From CAWFPR01 sp963817635 (lineage in GTDB: Bacteria > Acidobacteriota > Vicinamibacteria > Vicinamibacterales > 2-12-FULL-66-21): DNA of 64,000 nucleotides. Positions 1-8,401 of this stretch are shown here, in pieces (position 1 is the first letter of the stretch; each line of letters opens with the position of its first letter). The position numbers and the translations under genes were made by a program. Under the pieces are notes generated by a model. That model made no database searches, had not been told where the DNA came from, and saw nothing but the letters and a program-made list of their open reading frames with translations. The stretch lies in the NCBI GenBank assembly GCA_963817635.1, contig CAWFPR010000005.1, positions 620,001-684,000 of the forward strand, read 5' to 3'.

Positions 1-1874
1 CTTTCCTGGTCGCGCCCGATCTCCTCGCGTTGCTGTTGAAGCGTCTCGAGCCGGCGCTCGATGGCCGCCAGCTCGGCGCGCTTGTCGAGCACCGGCTTGA
101 GCGCCGCCTGCATCGATGCGACGGACACGCCGCTCTGCGCCAGCATCGCGATCCACGCGTCGTTGACCTCTGCGATGCGGATGCGCGACTCGCCGGGCTG
201 GACGTCCCGGACGACGAGGGTTTCTTCCCCGCCCGGCTGGAGGACCAGGCGGAAGCGATGCGTGTCGGCCGTGCTCTCCGCCGGCTTCTGTCCATCGGCC
301 AGCTTCCATCCGGGCCGCATCACGTGCTCGATCACGAGCGTGGTCGCGGTCTTGTTCTGGTTGCGCACGCGATACGTCCAGCTGGCGCGCTCCTCGCGTT
401 CTTCCGTGATGATGCCGTCGTGGGCTCGCACGCGGATCACGCGTCGTGGCGCCGCGTCCATCCGCGCATCCACGAGCATGCCGAGATCGGCGCCGTACGA
501 GACGAGCCGGCGCTCGCCGGGCTTGAGTGGCTCGATCAGGCCCTCGCCCGCGAACGCATCTCCTTCGACAATGCTGATGCTGCCGCCGTCGAGCGTCAGT
601 CCCGTGCCGTTGGTCAGCCACACGGCGCGCAGCGGCCGCCCGCTGCCGGTGTTGCGGTTCCACAACGACACCTTCTCCATCTCGATCGCCGAGTTGATGA
701 TCGGCACGAGCGCCGACTGGTTCTTGCGCAGCGTGACCGGCTCCTTGATCTTGTATTCGAACAGGTCCCCCATCTCCGCGCCGGCTGCGGCCACCGTCAT
801 CTCGTTCATCCGCTCGTATGCCCGCGCCGCCGGGGGCGCAGCCGGCATGCTTCCGACGACGCCACCAACGGCGCCCCCGGCAAACCCGGCCACCCGGCCC
901 CGCCCGCCCGCGACACTTTCCACGGCCTTCGCTTCCGGCGCTTCAGACACCAGAGTTGCCTGATGCGTCTGCGGCGCGAGTTGCACCGCCTCCGGCATCG
1001 GGACGACCGGGCGACGGCCGTAGTACGGCTGCGAAATGTGCTGGATGAACGACTGCGGGGCACCCGCGACGAGCGACAACTCGACGTTCTCCCAGTCCTC
1101 GCCGATGGTGTTGTCCACGATGGCCCATCCCTGGAGCAGCGGCTTGTTCTTCTCCGTCAGCACAAGGCGATAGGTCGTCTTCCAGATGGGCACTTCGCTG
1201 ACGTAGCTCACGAAGAGCGGCCGCTCGCCGGTCCCGTTCGTCGAGATCACCATGCTCCGCGCGTCCTGGTCGCGCGTCGATCCGACCAGGTCGAGGTAGT
1301 GCCCGACTTCCTGCCGCATGTCCCTGTCCACGATCCGCACGTGCGCGGAGGGGGTCAGCTCGAAGGTGCGAAGGTCGCCCGTGTCGGTGACGATCGACAG
1401 CAGGTCCACGACCGTGGCGTTGCCATCGCGTGACTGCTGCCGCTGTTCGACGCTCAAGACGCGTCCGATCGCCGTGCCGGCGCCGGACGAGACCTCCACG
1501 TGTGCGCCGCGCAGCGCCTCGAGGAGCTGCGCGCCGGTCGCCTGCGCGCCGAGCGGCAGGCGCAGCGCACCGAGCCGCTGTTCGAGCGGCGCAACGGAGT
1601 TGTAGCTGATGCCGGTAATCTGCCCCTTGCCGAGGTCCATCGCCGTCAGCGACATCAGCACGTCGTCGAGTTGAGCGCTCGTGAAGCGGATCGTCACGTT
1701 CTGGCGGTCCCGGACGCGTCCCAGATGTTCGAAGTAGCCGACGCCCGCCTTGTACAGGACGACGCGGCGGATCGGCAGGGCAGTGGATGTTTCAGATGGG
1801 GCCGGGGGCGCCTGGCCGATCAGAGTCACGGATCCGACGATGAAGAGCCCGAGCGTGAGGCGGAACAAGCGCAT
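1..1874 (-). CDS. DUF4139 domain-containing secreted protein (3' end outside window)
   Basis: The reverse strand reads open from an ATG at 1874 to the left edge, giving about 624 codons with no stop, so the C-terminus is missing. A GGAGG ribosome site lies 6 bases before the ATG. The protein begins with a signal peptide (MRLFRLTLGLFIVGSVTLIG) followed by VVLYKAGVGYFEHLGRV, which resembles the N-terminal part of DUF4139/DUF4140 proteins. A Gly/Ala/Pro-rich linker lies near residue 310, then a beta-rich DUF4139-like half. The molecular function of the family is not established, though it is usually exported. A coiled-coil-like stretch rich in Glu, Arg and Gln is beginning at the edge. Forward-strand frames here are shadows. 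Confidence 0.8.
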   Translation of the reverse strand, partial: MRLFRLTLGLFIVGSVTLIGQAPPAPSETSTALPIRRVVLYKAGVGYFEHLGRVRDRQNVTIRFTSAQLDDVLMSLTAMDLGKGQITGISYNSVAPLEQRLGALRLPLGAQATGAQLLEALRGAHVEVSSGAGTAIGRVLSVEQRQQSRDGNATVVDLLSIVTDTGDLRTFELTPSAHVRIVDRDMRQEVGHYLDLVGSTRDQDARSMVISTNGTGERPLFVSYVSEVPIWKTTYRLVLTEKNKPLLQGWAIVDNTIGEDWENVELSLVAGAPQSFIQHISQPYYGRRPVVPMPEAVQLAPQTHQATLVSEAPEAKAVESVAGGRGRVAGFAGGAVGGVVGSMPAAPPAARAYERMNEMTVAAAGAEMGDLFEYKIKEPVTLRKNQSALVPIINSAIEMEKVSLWNRNTGSGRPLRAVWLTNGTGLTLDGGSISIVEGDAFAGEGLIEPLKPGERRLVSYGADLGMLVDARMDAAPRRVIRVRAHDGIITEEREERASWTYRVRNQNKTATTLVIEHVMRPGWKLADGQKPAESTADTHRFRLVLQPGGEETLVVRDVQPGESRIRIAEVNDAWIAMLAQSGVSVASMQAALKPVLDKRAELAAIERRLETLQQQREEIGRDQE

Positions 1875-1947
1875 GACTGACCTCCATGGGGCAGGCCGGG
1901 CCGCCCACGGAGTTTAGACACCGTGCGGGGGGGAACAGCCGGGTCGG

Positions 1948-1971
1948 GTGTGCCGGTCCGGACCGGCACAC
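1948..1971. repeat. 24-bp perfect palindrome
   Basis: Two 12-base arms (GTGTGCCGGTCC and its exact reverse complement) abut without a loop. It lies in the gap between the start of the DUF4139 gene and the end of the TonB-dependent receptor gene. It could be a regulator-binding site upstream of the DUF4139 gene or part of a dispersed repeat; the sequence does not decide this. Confidence 0.6.
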
Positions 1972-1993
1972 TCCCGGGATGAGAGCCCGGCCC

Positions 1994-2021
1994 GGACTAT
2001 TCGCTCGTTCATGAATAGTCC
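1994..2021 (-). terminator. Hairpin just after the TonB-dependent receptor stop
   Basis: Nine-base arms GGACTATTC and GAATAGTCC flank a 10-base loop, 3 bases downstream of the receptor stop codon. There is no T-run on the receptor strand, so it is not a textbook intrinsic terminator. It may instead stabilise the 3' end or be a mobile palindromic repeat. Confidence 0.45.
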
Positions 2022-2024
2022 GCG

Positions 2025-4143
2025 CTAGAAGCGAACCGCCAGCGAAAGATCGACCCGGCGCGCGGTCATCCGGTAGTACTGCGCGTCACCGAGTTCGCTT
2101 TCCGACACGACATCCCGGCGGTCGCCGAGGTTGCGGCCGTCGAGGCGGAGTTCGTAGCGATCGAACCGGTACCCGGCGCCGATGTCCACGGTCGTGAAGG
2201 GATCCGCGAGCGCGCGGTTGCGCTTGTCCATGTACCGATCGCCGGTGTACTTCACCATCACGTTGGCGGTCAGTCCGCGGTCGGGAGAGAAGAACAGGCC
2301 TGCCGACGCCAGGTGGCGCGGCGACATTTCGAACCGCCGGCCGTCGAGCACCGTGGGAACACCGTCGAACGCCTGCGTGAAGTGCGTGAACGTGCCGTCG
2401 TGGAAGCTGTAACTCGCGCGCGCGGATACGTGCTGCGGCAGGTGGAACGCCGTGCCGAGTTCGAAACCCTGGAATCGGGTTTCCCCTGCGTTCATGAGCG
2501 CAGGCAGCCCGTTCACGACCGTCGCGGTGACGAGGTTCTTGAAGTCCATCCGGAAGACGCTGCCCTCCACGTCCATGCGGCCGTCGAACGTCCGGACCTT
2601 CACGCCCCCCTCGTAGCTCTGCGCGGTCTCGGGTTCGAGCAGGCCTTCTCCTTCGGCGTCCGCCTCTCCCAGACCGAAGTCGAACGCGGCAGGCTTGAAC
2701 GTGTTGCGGTAGTTGCCGAAGATCTTGACGTGGTCCGCGCCGCGTTCCCACGCCGTGACGATGCCGCCGAGGCTGCCGCTCAGGCGCGTGTGCGTCTGGC
2801 CCTTGTCCTTGCCCGCATCGGCTGAGGCCTCTTCTTCGCCGCCGCGTTCCTCGTACGTCACGTTCATGCGCAGGCCGCCGGAGAGCGACACGCGGGTCGC
2901 GGGCTTCCATTCCGCCATTCCGTAGCCGCCGAAGAACTCGCGGCGATCCTCGACGCGCAGATCGAGGGTGGTCGGCTCGGCAACTGACGGCGCCGCGCCG
3001 CCGGCCACGGGCGCCGTGTAGTCGAACGTCGCGCCGGTCGCGTCCCCCATGCCGTGCAGGAAGTCGGCGCCCGCGACGATCTGCACCGCCCCTCGCGGCA
3101 CGATGACATGGCTGTCCACATACAGATCGTTGACGTCGATCTTCTCGCGCAGGCCGGCCGCATTGTCGGCCACGCTCGCCGTGTCGATGAGGAACCCGCG
3201 GAACAGGTCCTGCCCGGAATGCGTGTACGAGGCGATGGTCGTCCACTTCGCCGTGCTCATCACGGTGCGATCGAAGCCGAAGGAGAGGGCGATCCGGTTC
3301 TCGTCGATGAACGCGCCGTCCGGATTGTGGTTCGCGTCGATCGGCACGGCAGGATCGAGCACTTTGCCGGCGCGCGGCGATGGGCTCGCCGGTGACTGCC
3401 TGAGGATGTTCGCGTCAGCGGAGAACCACGTGCGGCTCGTATCGCCGGTGCGCACGGTCCGCCAGAGCGCGTGCCCGCGCCGGAACGACGTGCGGTCGTC
3501 GCTGAAGCCCTGCCGGTCGAAGTCCGCGCTGAGGCGAGATTTCCAGTCGCCGGCGGCTGGAATTGCGAGATCGACGGATGCCCCGCCGCTACCGAAGGAT
3601 CCCCCGCGGGCCGCGGCATAGCTGCGTTCGGCGGACGCCCGCGTGTGGACGACGTGGATGACGCCGACGAAGGAGGTGGCGCCAAAGGTCACCGGCGCCG
3701 CGCCGCGCAGGATCTCCACCCGCTCGACGTCGCGCAGGCTGAGCGTGGCAAGCGCCGGATTGAACGCGCCTCCCCACGGCACGTCGTCCACGACGAGCAG
3801 GAACGCGTCGAATTCGCGAAGGCCCCAGAACTCGGGCACCGCCCCGGCAGGCCCGTTGTCCCCGCCAGGCGCCACGGCTACGCCGGTCGCGAGCGTGAGC
3901 GCCTGTTGCAGGTTGGTCGCGCCCATCGAGCGGAGATCCTCGCCGGTCAACACCTCGATCGAGGCGGGCACGTCGTGCGGCGCCTCGGGAATTCGGGTGG
4001 CCACGACCTCGACGATGTTCGTTAACCGTCGGCGGCTGTTGGGGCGGTGAGGTCTGTCCCTGGGCCTGGACCGGCGAGGGGAAGGCGGCCAGGCACCCGG
4101 CGAGTGCGCAGGCAGCAAAAGGTGCAGTCTTCGCGAAGTTCAT
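2025..4143 (-). CDS. TonB-dependent outer membrane receptor (one frameshift near the N-terminus)
   Basis: About 705 aa. It starts at ATG 4143 with a signal peptide (MNFAKTAPFAACALAGCLAA, then FPSPVQAQ). At about 4020 the frame slips by one base, and the plug domain follows in the other frame: NIVEVVATRIPEAPHDVP, then EVLTGEDLRSMGATNLQQAL, then DVERVEILRGAAPVTFGATS, the classic plug motif. The remainder is a 22-stranded-barrel-like receptor ending in aromatic-terminated strands (VDLSLAVRF). Such receptors take up siderophores, cobalamin or glycans using TonB energy; the substrate cannot be told here. Removing one A in the run ttaacga would restore the frame (TVTNIVEV). Confidence 0.85.
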
Positions 4144-4171
4144 CGCGACACGATAGCGAAGAGGGAGGTTC

Positions 4172-4191
4172 TACTACCAACGCTAGTAGTA
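4172..4191. promoter_or_regulatory. Inverted repeat between receptor and PadR gene
   Basis: TACTAC and GTAGTA arms are separated by 8 bases, in the 195-base divergent gap between the receptor start (4143) and the PadR start (4339). The position suits an operator for the receptor promoter or for PadR autoregulation. This is inference from symmetry and position only. Confidence 0.35.
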
Positions 4192-4338
4192 AATCGATCT
4201 CCCTGGCGATCCGGGCCGGACGCGCCGGGTCCGGCCGGGCGGACCCGATCATCGCGCTCCGGGCGGAGTGAGCAGCGGATCAAAAATATCTGTTGTCTAC
4301 AGGTAATCCCTCGACAGGGTTTCTCCGTCCAAGCGCCT

Positions 4339-4701
4339 GTGACCCGTCCTGATCCCCGCGAACTGTTGCCCTTGCCGTCCCAGGATTTCCAGGTGCTGTT
4401 GAGCCTGGCCGACGCGCCGCGCCACGCGTACGGTCTGGCACGCGCGGTCGAGGCGCAGCCCGACACCGGGATTCGGCTGGAAATCGGGTCGTTGTACCGG
4501 ATGCTCGCCCGCCTCACCAGTCTCGGGCTGATCAGCGCGTTCGACCCGCCGGAGGGTGCTGAAGGGCACGAGGCGCGGCGCAAGTACTACCGCATCACGA
4601 GCTTCGGCCGGCAGGTCGCCCGCGCCGAGGCCGCGCGGCTCGAACAGGTGGTCCGGCTCGCCAGGAAGCACCGGTTCCTGCCGCTGAAGGACGAGCGATG
4701 A
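4339..4701 (+). CDS. PadR-family transcriptional regulator
   Basis: 120 aa starting at GTG 4339. The winged-helix core is readable: FQVLLSLADAPRHAYGLARA for the recognition region, LEIGSLYRMLARLTSLGLIS (the PadR 'G(S/T)LYR.L.RL...GLI' signature) and RRKYYRITSFGRQVARAEAA for the wing and C-terminal helix. PadR proteins are small repressors often linked to efflux or membrane-stress genes. The stop overlaps the next ATG (ATGA at 4698-4701), so it is translationally coupled to the ADOP permease. Such PadR/ADOP pairs are common in Acidobacteria, which suggests the regulator controls that permease. Confidence 0.88.
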   Translation: MTRPDPRELLPLPSQDFQVLLSLADAPRHAYGLARAVEAQPDTGIRLEIGSLYRMLARLTSLGLISAFDPPEGAEGHEARRKYYRITSFGRQVARAEAARLEQVVRLARKHRFLPLKDER

Positions 4702-7403
4702 GCGGTGCGGACCGGCTGTTCCGGGCTGCGCTGCGCCTCTATCCCAGGCGCTTTCGGTCCGTCTACGCGGCCGACATGCAGCGGCACTTCGCCGATCGGT
4801 ACGACGAGGCGAGCCGGGCCGGCAGGCGCGCCGGCTTCCTCGTTTCCACGTTTGCAAATCTCTGCGCCACGGCCGCGGCCGAGCACTGGCGCAGCTCGCT
4901 CGAGCCCCGCACGGCGGCTTTCGCACCGCACACCCCCGCACCCGAAGGAGTTCACGTGTCGAGCCTGACCCAGGATGTTCGCTACGCCGGCCGCCTGCTG
5001 ATCCGTCAGCCGGGCTTCTCCCTGTTCGTCATCCTGACGCTCGCGATTGGCATCGGCGCCAACACGGCGGTCTTCAGCGTCGTCAATGGCGTGCTCTTGA
5101 AGCCGCTGCCTTTTCCCGACTCCGATCGCCTCGTGAGCGTCATCGGCAGGTTCGATCCGGAAAGCGGCTTCAACTTCCCGGAGTTCCCGCTCTCGCCGCC
5201 CGAGTTCGTCGACTACCGCACAGAATCGCACGCGCTTCAGGATGTCGCCGCGTACGCGCGCCGGTCGATCACCGTCGGCGGCGCTGAACCCGAACGCGTC
5301 GTGAGCGCGTCAGCTTCGGCCAACCTGTTTTCAGTGCTGCGGGTTCAGCCCATCGCCGGCCGCGGCTTCCTGGCGAGCGACGACCTGCCAGATGCGCCGC
5401 CGACAGCCGTGCTCTCGTATGGCTACTGGCAGTCGCGATTTGCCGGTGACCGGACGGTGCTCGGACGGGACGTCCCGATGAACGGCGTGCCGACGACGGT
5501 GATCGGCATCATGCCCGAGGGATTTGCGTTCCCGGGCACGACCACCCGTATCTGGGTGACCCTCGGGATCGATCCGGCCAGTCCCGGCAACCGCAAGTCA
5601 CACGGGATCCGGGCGATCGGCCGGTTGGCCGACAGCGCGTCGATTGAACAGGCCGGCGTGGAGATGCGCACGCTGATGGACGGCTGGAAGGCGCGATTCC
5701 CGGACATCCACACCGGCCACTACCTCTTTCTCCGGCCCCTGCTGGACGACGTGGCAGGGCGGGTGCGGCCGGCCCTGTTGCTGCTGCTCGGCGCCACCGG
5801 GTTCGTGCTGCTGATCGTCTGCGCCAACGTGGCCAACGTCGTCATGGCGCGCGGCGAGGCTCGGACGCGTGAGATGGCGATCCGCGGCGCGCTTGGCGCC
5901 CGGCGCAGTCGCCTGGTCCGTCTGTCGCTCATCGAAAGCGCGCTGCTCGGCGCGCTGGGCGGCGCGCTCGGTGTCGGCCTCGCATACGCCGGCGTTCGGG
6001 CGATGATTGCCCTCGATCCGGCGAGCATCCCGCGCGCCGGCGAAGTCGCCCTCGACGGGCGGATGCTGCTGTTCGCCGCGGGCGTCTCGGTGTGCGCGGT
6101 CGCGCTGTTCGGTCTGGTTCCGGCGTTGCGCGGCGCTTCCATCGATCTCCAGTCCACGCTTCGCGAAAGCAGCCATGCGACGAGCGGGTCCGGCGCGCGC
6201 CTCTGGCTGCGCCGCGGCCTCGTGGCGCTCGAGGTCGCTCTCGCGGTCGTGCTCGTCGTGGGCGCCGGCCTGATGATCCGCAGCATCGATCGGCTGTTCA
6301 CCGTCAATCCGGGATTCAATGCCGACGGGCTCACGATGAGCGCGGTGTCGCTGCCCGCCGCCGACTACCGCGAGCCTGATCGCGTCGTCGGATTCTACGA
6401 CGCGCTGCTCGAGCGCGTGCGCGCGCTGCCCGGCGTGACGGCGGCGGCCGCGACGAGTGGCGTCCCGTTGTGGGGCGACACGGGCGTGTGGGATTTCGAG
6501 GTCGAGGGGCGACCCGTTCCAGCGCCTGGAGAAATGGCATGGAACGCCGGCGTCACCATTGTCTCGCCGGGGTTTTTCGAGACGATGGGCATGAGGCTCG
6601 TGCGCGGGCGGTTCTTCGCGGGTGCCGACGATACGCGGGCGATGTCCGTGACCGCAATCAACGAGACGATGGCGGCGCGCTTCTTTCCAGGAGAGGATCC
6701 GATCGGGCGTCGCATCCGCGTGGGCAGCAATGCGAACCCGGCGGCGTGGATGACGATTGTGGGCGTCGTGGGCGACATCCGCGATCAGACGCTCGACGCG
6801 GCCCCGCGGCCGATCTATTACCTGCTGGAGTCGCAGATGGCCGCGACGACGAACGGTCCGGCGCGATCGCTCGCGCTCGTCACCCGCGTCGCCGGCCCTC
6901 CGGACGCTGCAATCCTGGCGATACGCGGCATCGTCCACGGTCTGGATCCCGCGTTGCCGGTGTTCGACGTCCAGTCGCTCGACACGATCGTCGCCGGATC
7001 GCTTGCGCGGCCGCGGTTCATGACCGTGCTGCTCAGCCTCTTTGCGGCGATCGGCCTCCTGCTGGGTGCGTCGGGCATCTATGGAGTGCTGTCGTACACC
7101 GTCTCGCGACGCACGCAGGAACTTGGAATCCGCCGCGCGCTCGGCGCGCCGCCGTCGCGACTGATGGGCGACGTGCTCGGGCAGGGCATGCAGCCGGTTC
7201 TGTTCGGACTGGTTGCCGGATTCGCCGCATCCTGGTGGACCACCGGGCTGCTGGAGTCGCAGTTGTTCGGCGTGTCCCCCACTGACGCGGTGACCTACCT
7301 GGCCGTCGCCGCCGCCGTCGTCTCGATCGCCCTCGCGGCGTGTATCCTGCCGGCACGCCGCGCGCTCCGCGTCAACCCGCTCGTCGCGCTTCGCACCGAG
7401 TGA
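4698..7403 (+). CDS. ADOP-type FtsX/MacB permease with N-terminal prefix
   Basis: 901 aa, intact. Residues 1-80 form a soluble prefix (MSGADRLFRAALRLYPRRFR...) typical of ADOP permeases encoded behind PadR. A first transmembrane helix follows (FSLFVILTLAIGIGANTAVF, about 105-125), then a MacB periplasmic core, a first FtsX block (LLLLLGATGFVLLIVCANVA), a second periplasmic core and a second FtsX block (LLSLFAAIGLLLGASGIYGV) ending RRALRVNPLVALRTE. No ATPase gene is adjacent, the defining feature of acidobacterial duplicated orphan permeases. The transported substrate is unknown. A GAAGGAG site 5 bases before an in-frame GTG at 4956 could start a shorter form without the prefix. Confidence 0.9.
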   Translation: MSGADRLFRAALRLYPRRFRSVYAADMQRHFADRYDEASRAGRRAGFLVSTFANLCATAAAEHWRSSLEPRTAAFAPHTPAPEGVHVSSLTQDVRYAGRLLIRQPGFSLFVILTLAIGIGANTAVFSVVNGVLLKPLPFPDSDRLVSVIGRFDPESGFNFPEFPLSPPEFVDYRTESHALQDVAAYARRSITVGGAEPERVVSASASANLFSVLRVQPIAGRGFLASDDLPDAPPTAVLSYGYWQSRFAGDRTVLGRDVPMNGVPTTVIGIMPEGFAFPGTTTRIWVTLGIDPASPGNRKSHGIRAIGRLADSASIEQAGVEMRTLMDGWKARFPDIHTGHYLFLRPLLDDVAGRVRPALLLLLGATGFVLLIVCANVANVVMARGEARTREMAIRGALGARRSRLVRLSLIESALLGALGGALGVGLAYAGVRAMIALDPASIPRAGEVALDGRMLLFAAGVSVCAVALFGLVPALRGASIDLQSTLRESSHATSGSGARLWLRRGLVALEVALAVVLVVGAGLMIRSIDRLFTVNPGFNADGLTMSAVSLPAADYREPDRVVGFYDALLERVRALPGVTAAAATSGVPLWGDTGVWDFEVEGRPVPAPGEMAWNAGVTIVSPGFFETMGMRLVRGRFFAGADDTRAMSVTAINETMAARFFPGEDPIGRRIRVGSNANPAAWMTIVGVVGDIRDQTLDAAPRPIYYLLESQMAATTNGPARSLALVTRVAGPPDAAILAIRGIVHGLDPALPVFDVQSLDTIVAGSLARPRFMTVLLSLFAAIGLLLGASGIYGVLSYTVSRRTQELGIRRALGAPPSRLMGDVLGQGMQPVLFGLVAGFAASWWTTGLLESQLFGVSPTDAVTYLAVAAAVVSIALAACILPARRALRVNPLVALRTE

Positions 7404-7460
7404 TGGCGCTTGCGTTCCTCTGAACCACGAACGTCGTCTCGCTCGTCCGAATCGTAGCCC

Positions 7461-7489
7461 TTGAGTATGATCATACTTTTCAGCATACT
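7461..7489 (+). promoter_or_regulatory. Promoter and operator of the MazEF-like operon
   Basis: TTGAGT (7461-7466) and CATACT (7484-7489) have 17-base spacing and match the -35 and -10 consensus at four positions each. A perfect palindrome AGTATGATCATACT (7464-7477) overlaps the -35 and fills the spacer, and the half-site CATACT recurs as the -10 itself. A start site 7 bases past the -10 falls on the antitoxin ATG at 7496, and no Shine-Dalgarno is present, so the message may be leaderless. The arrangement fits autorepression by the ribbon-helix-helix antitoxin. Confidence 0.6.
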
Positions 7490-7495
7490 ACCTAC

Positions 7496-7798
7496 ATGGC
7501 CAGCGCTGAACGGGTCACCGTCACACTTCCCGCCGACCTCGTGGAGCAGATCGATCGCGTCGAGCGGAATCGGAGCCGGTTCATCGCAGAGGCGGTGGAA
7601 CAGGAACTCCGGCGCCGCCGCCGGGAAGCGCTGCTTCGGTCAATCTCGGATCCGCATCCTGAGGCGACCGAACTCGCCGATGCGTCACTTGCGGACTGGA
7701 CGAGCGACTTGCCGGCAGAAGAAGAGCTCGTCGACAGGGCGGCTGGGACGCCTGTTCGCTGGGTCGAAGGATCCGGATGGGTCCAGGAGCGCTCGTGA
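7496..7798 (+). CDS. Ribbon-helix-helix (CopG/MazE-like) antitoxin
   Basis: 100 aa. The N-terminus reads RVTVTLPADLVEQIDRV, then RSRFIAEAVEQELRRRRR, the beta-strand plus two-helix pattern of RHH/CopG DNA-binding domains. The C-terminal half is acidic (DLPAEEELVD...), as expected for the part that wraps a MazF toxin. The start at 7496 follows the palindromic operator directly. The stop (TGA 7796-7798) overlaps the GTG of the downstream toxin, giving coupled translation. The paired arrangement with a MazF homolog supports an antitoxin role. Confidence 0.85.
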   Translation: MASAERVTVTLPADLVEQIDRVERNRSRFIAEAVEQELRRRRREALLRSISDPHPEATELADASLADWTSDLPAEEELVDRAAGTPVRWVEGSGWVQERS

Positions 7799-8145
7799 CG
7801 TTGGATCGCGGGACCGTCGTCCTCGTGGAACTGGACCCGACGGTTGGTCATGAGCAACGTGGCGTTCGGCCGTGCATTGCCGTGAGCGACCCGGCGGTGA
7901 ATGCGGACCAGCGCTTTCCACTAATTGCCGTCGTTCCAATCACGGGCACTGGCGGTGTCGGAGCGTTGTATCCCACTCTCGCACCCGGCCAGAGCGGCCT
8001 GATCAAACAGTCCTGCGCGCTCGTCGACCATCTTCGATCGATAGACAAGCGGCGAATCCGTCGGGTCTTCGGTCAGGTCACAACGGGTGAACTCGCCGCC
8101 ATTGATCAAGGTCTTGAGCTGTTCCTGGGACTGGACAGGACATAG
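7795..8145 (+). CDS. MazF/PemK-family mRNA interferase toxin
   Basis: 116 aa from GTG 7795, which overlaps the antitoxin stop; an in-frame ATG at 7777 would add 6 residues inside the antitoxin. The sequence shows the MazF fold signatures: RGTVVLVELDPTVGHEQRGV, then RPCIAVSDPAVN, FPLIAVVPITG, and QSCALVDHLRSIDKRRI with the conserved 'D.lr.id..Ri' ending. MazF toxins cleave single-stranded RNA at short sequence motifs and are neutralised by the upstream antitoxin. Length is normal and all core motifs are present, so the toxin looks functional. Confidence 0.9.
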   Translation: MTLDRGTVVLVELDPTVGHEQRGVRPCIAVSDPAVNADQRFPLIAVVPITGTGGVGALYPTLAPGQSGLIKQSCALVDHLRSIDKRRIRRVFGQVTTGELAAIDQGLELFLGLDRT

Positions 8146-8401
8146 GTGTCCATGACTTCCTGCTGGTATCGGCTGGCGCTGCGATCCGCAGTGCGTGAAC
8201 CCGCGCGCTGTTTGGCCGCCGCGCCGCCGTCGAACGAGACCAACTCAGGGCAATCGAGCGCGTTCGCACGATCGCAGTCTCCCTGAAACGGTGGAGCGTG
8301 TTACCTTCTGGCGGCACGGTTCGACCCTTGGCTTCCCGGAGACCGCTTCCACCCGGCGATCTGGACAAGGACAGCGGCTCGTCCCAAGGGCACCCCCTGA
8401 G

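Noticed and set aside
30..1433. A 467-codon plus-strand frame at the left edge
   Set aside because: Low-complexity Arg/His/Ala composition; the opposite strand encodes a DUF4139 protein with signal peptide and ribosome site.
8146..8401. Possible gene remnant before the TIR gene
   Set aside because: No frame shows recognisable protein homology or a start with ribosome site; it is more likely a promoter region.
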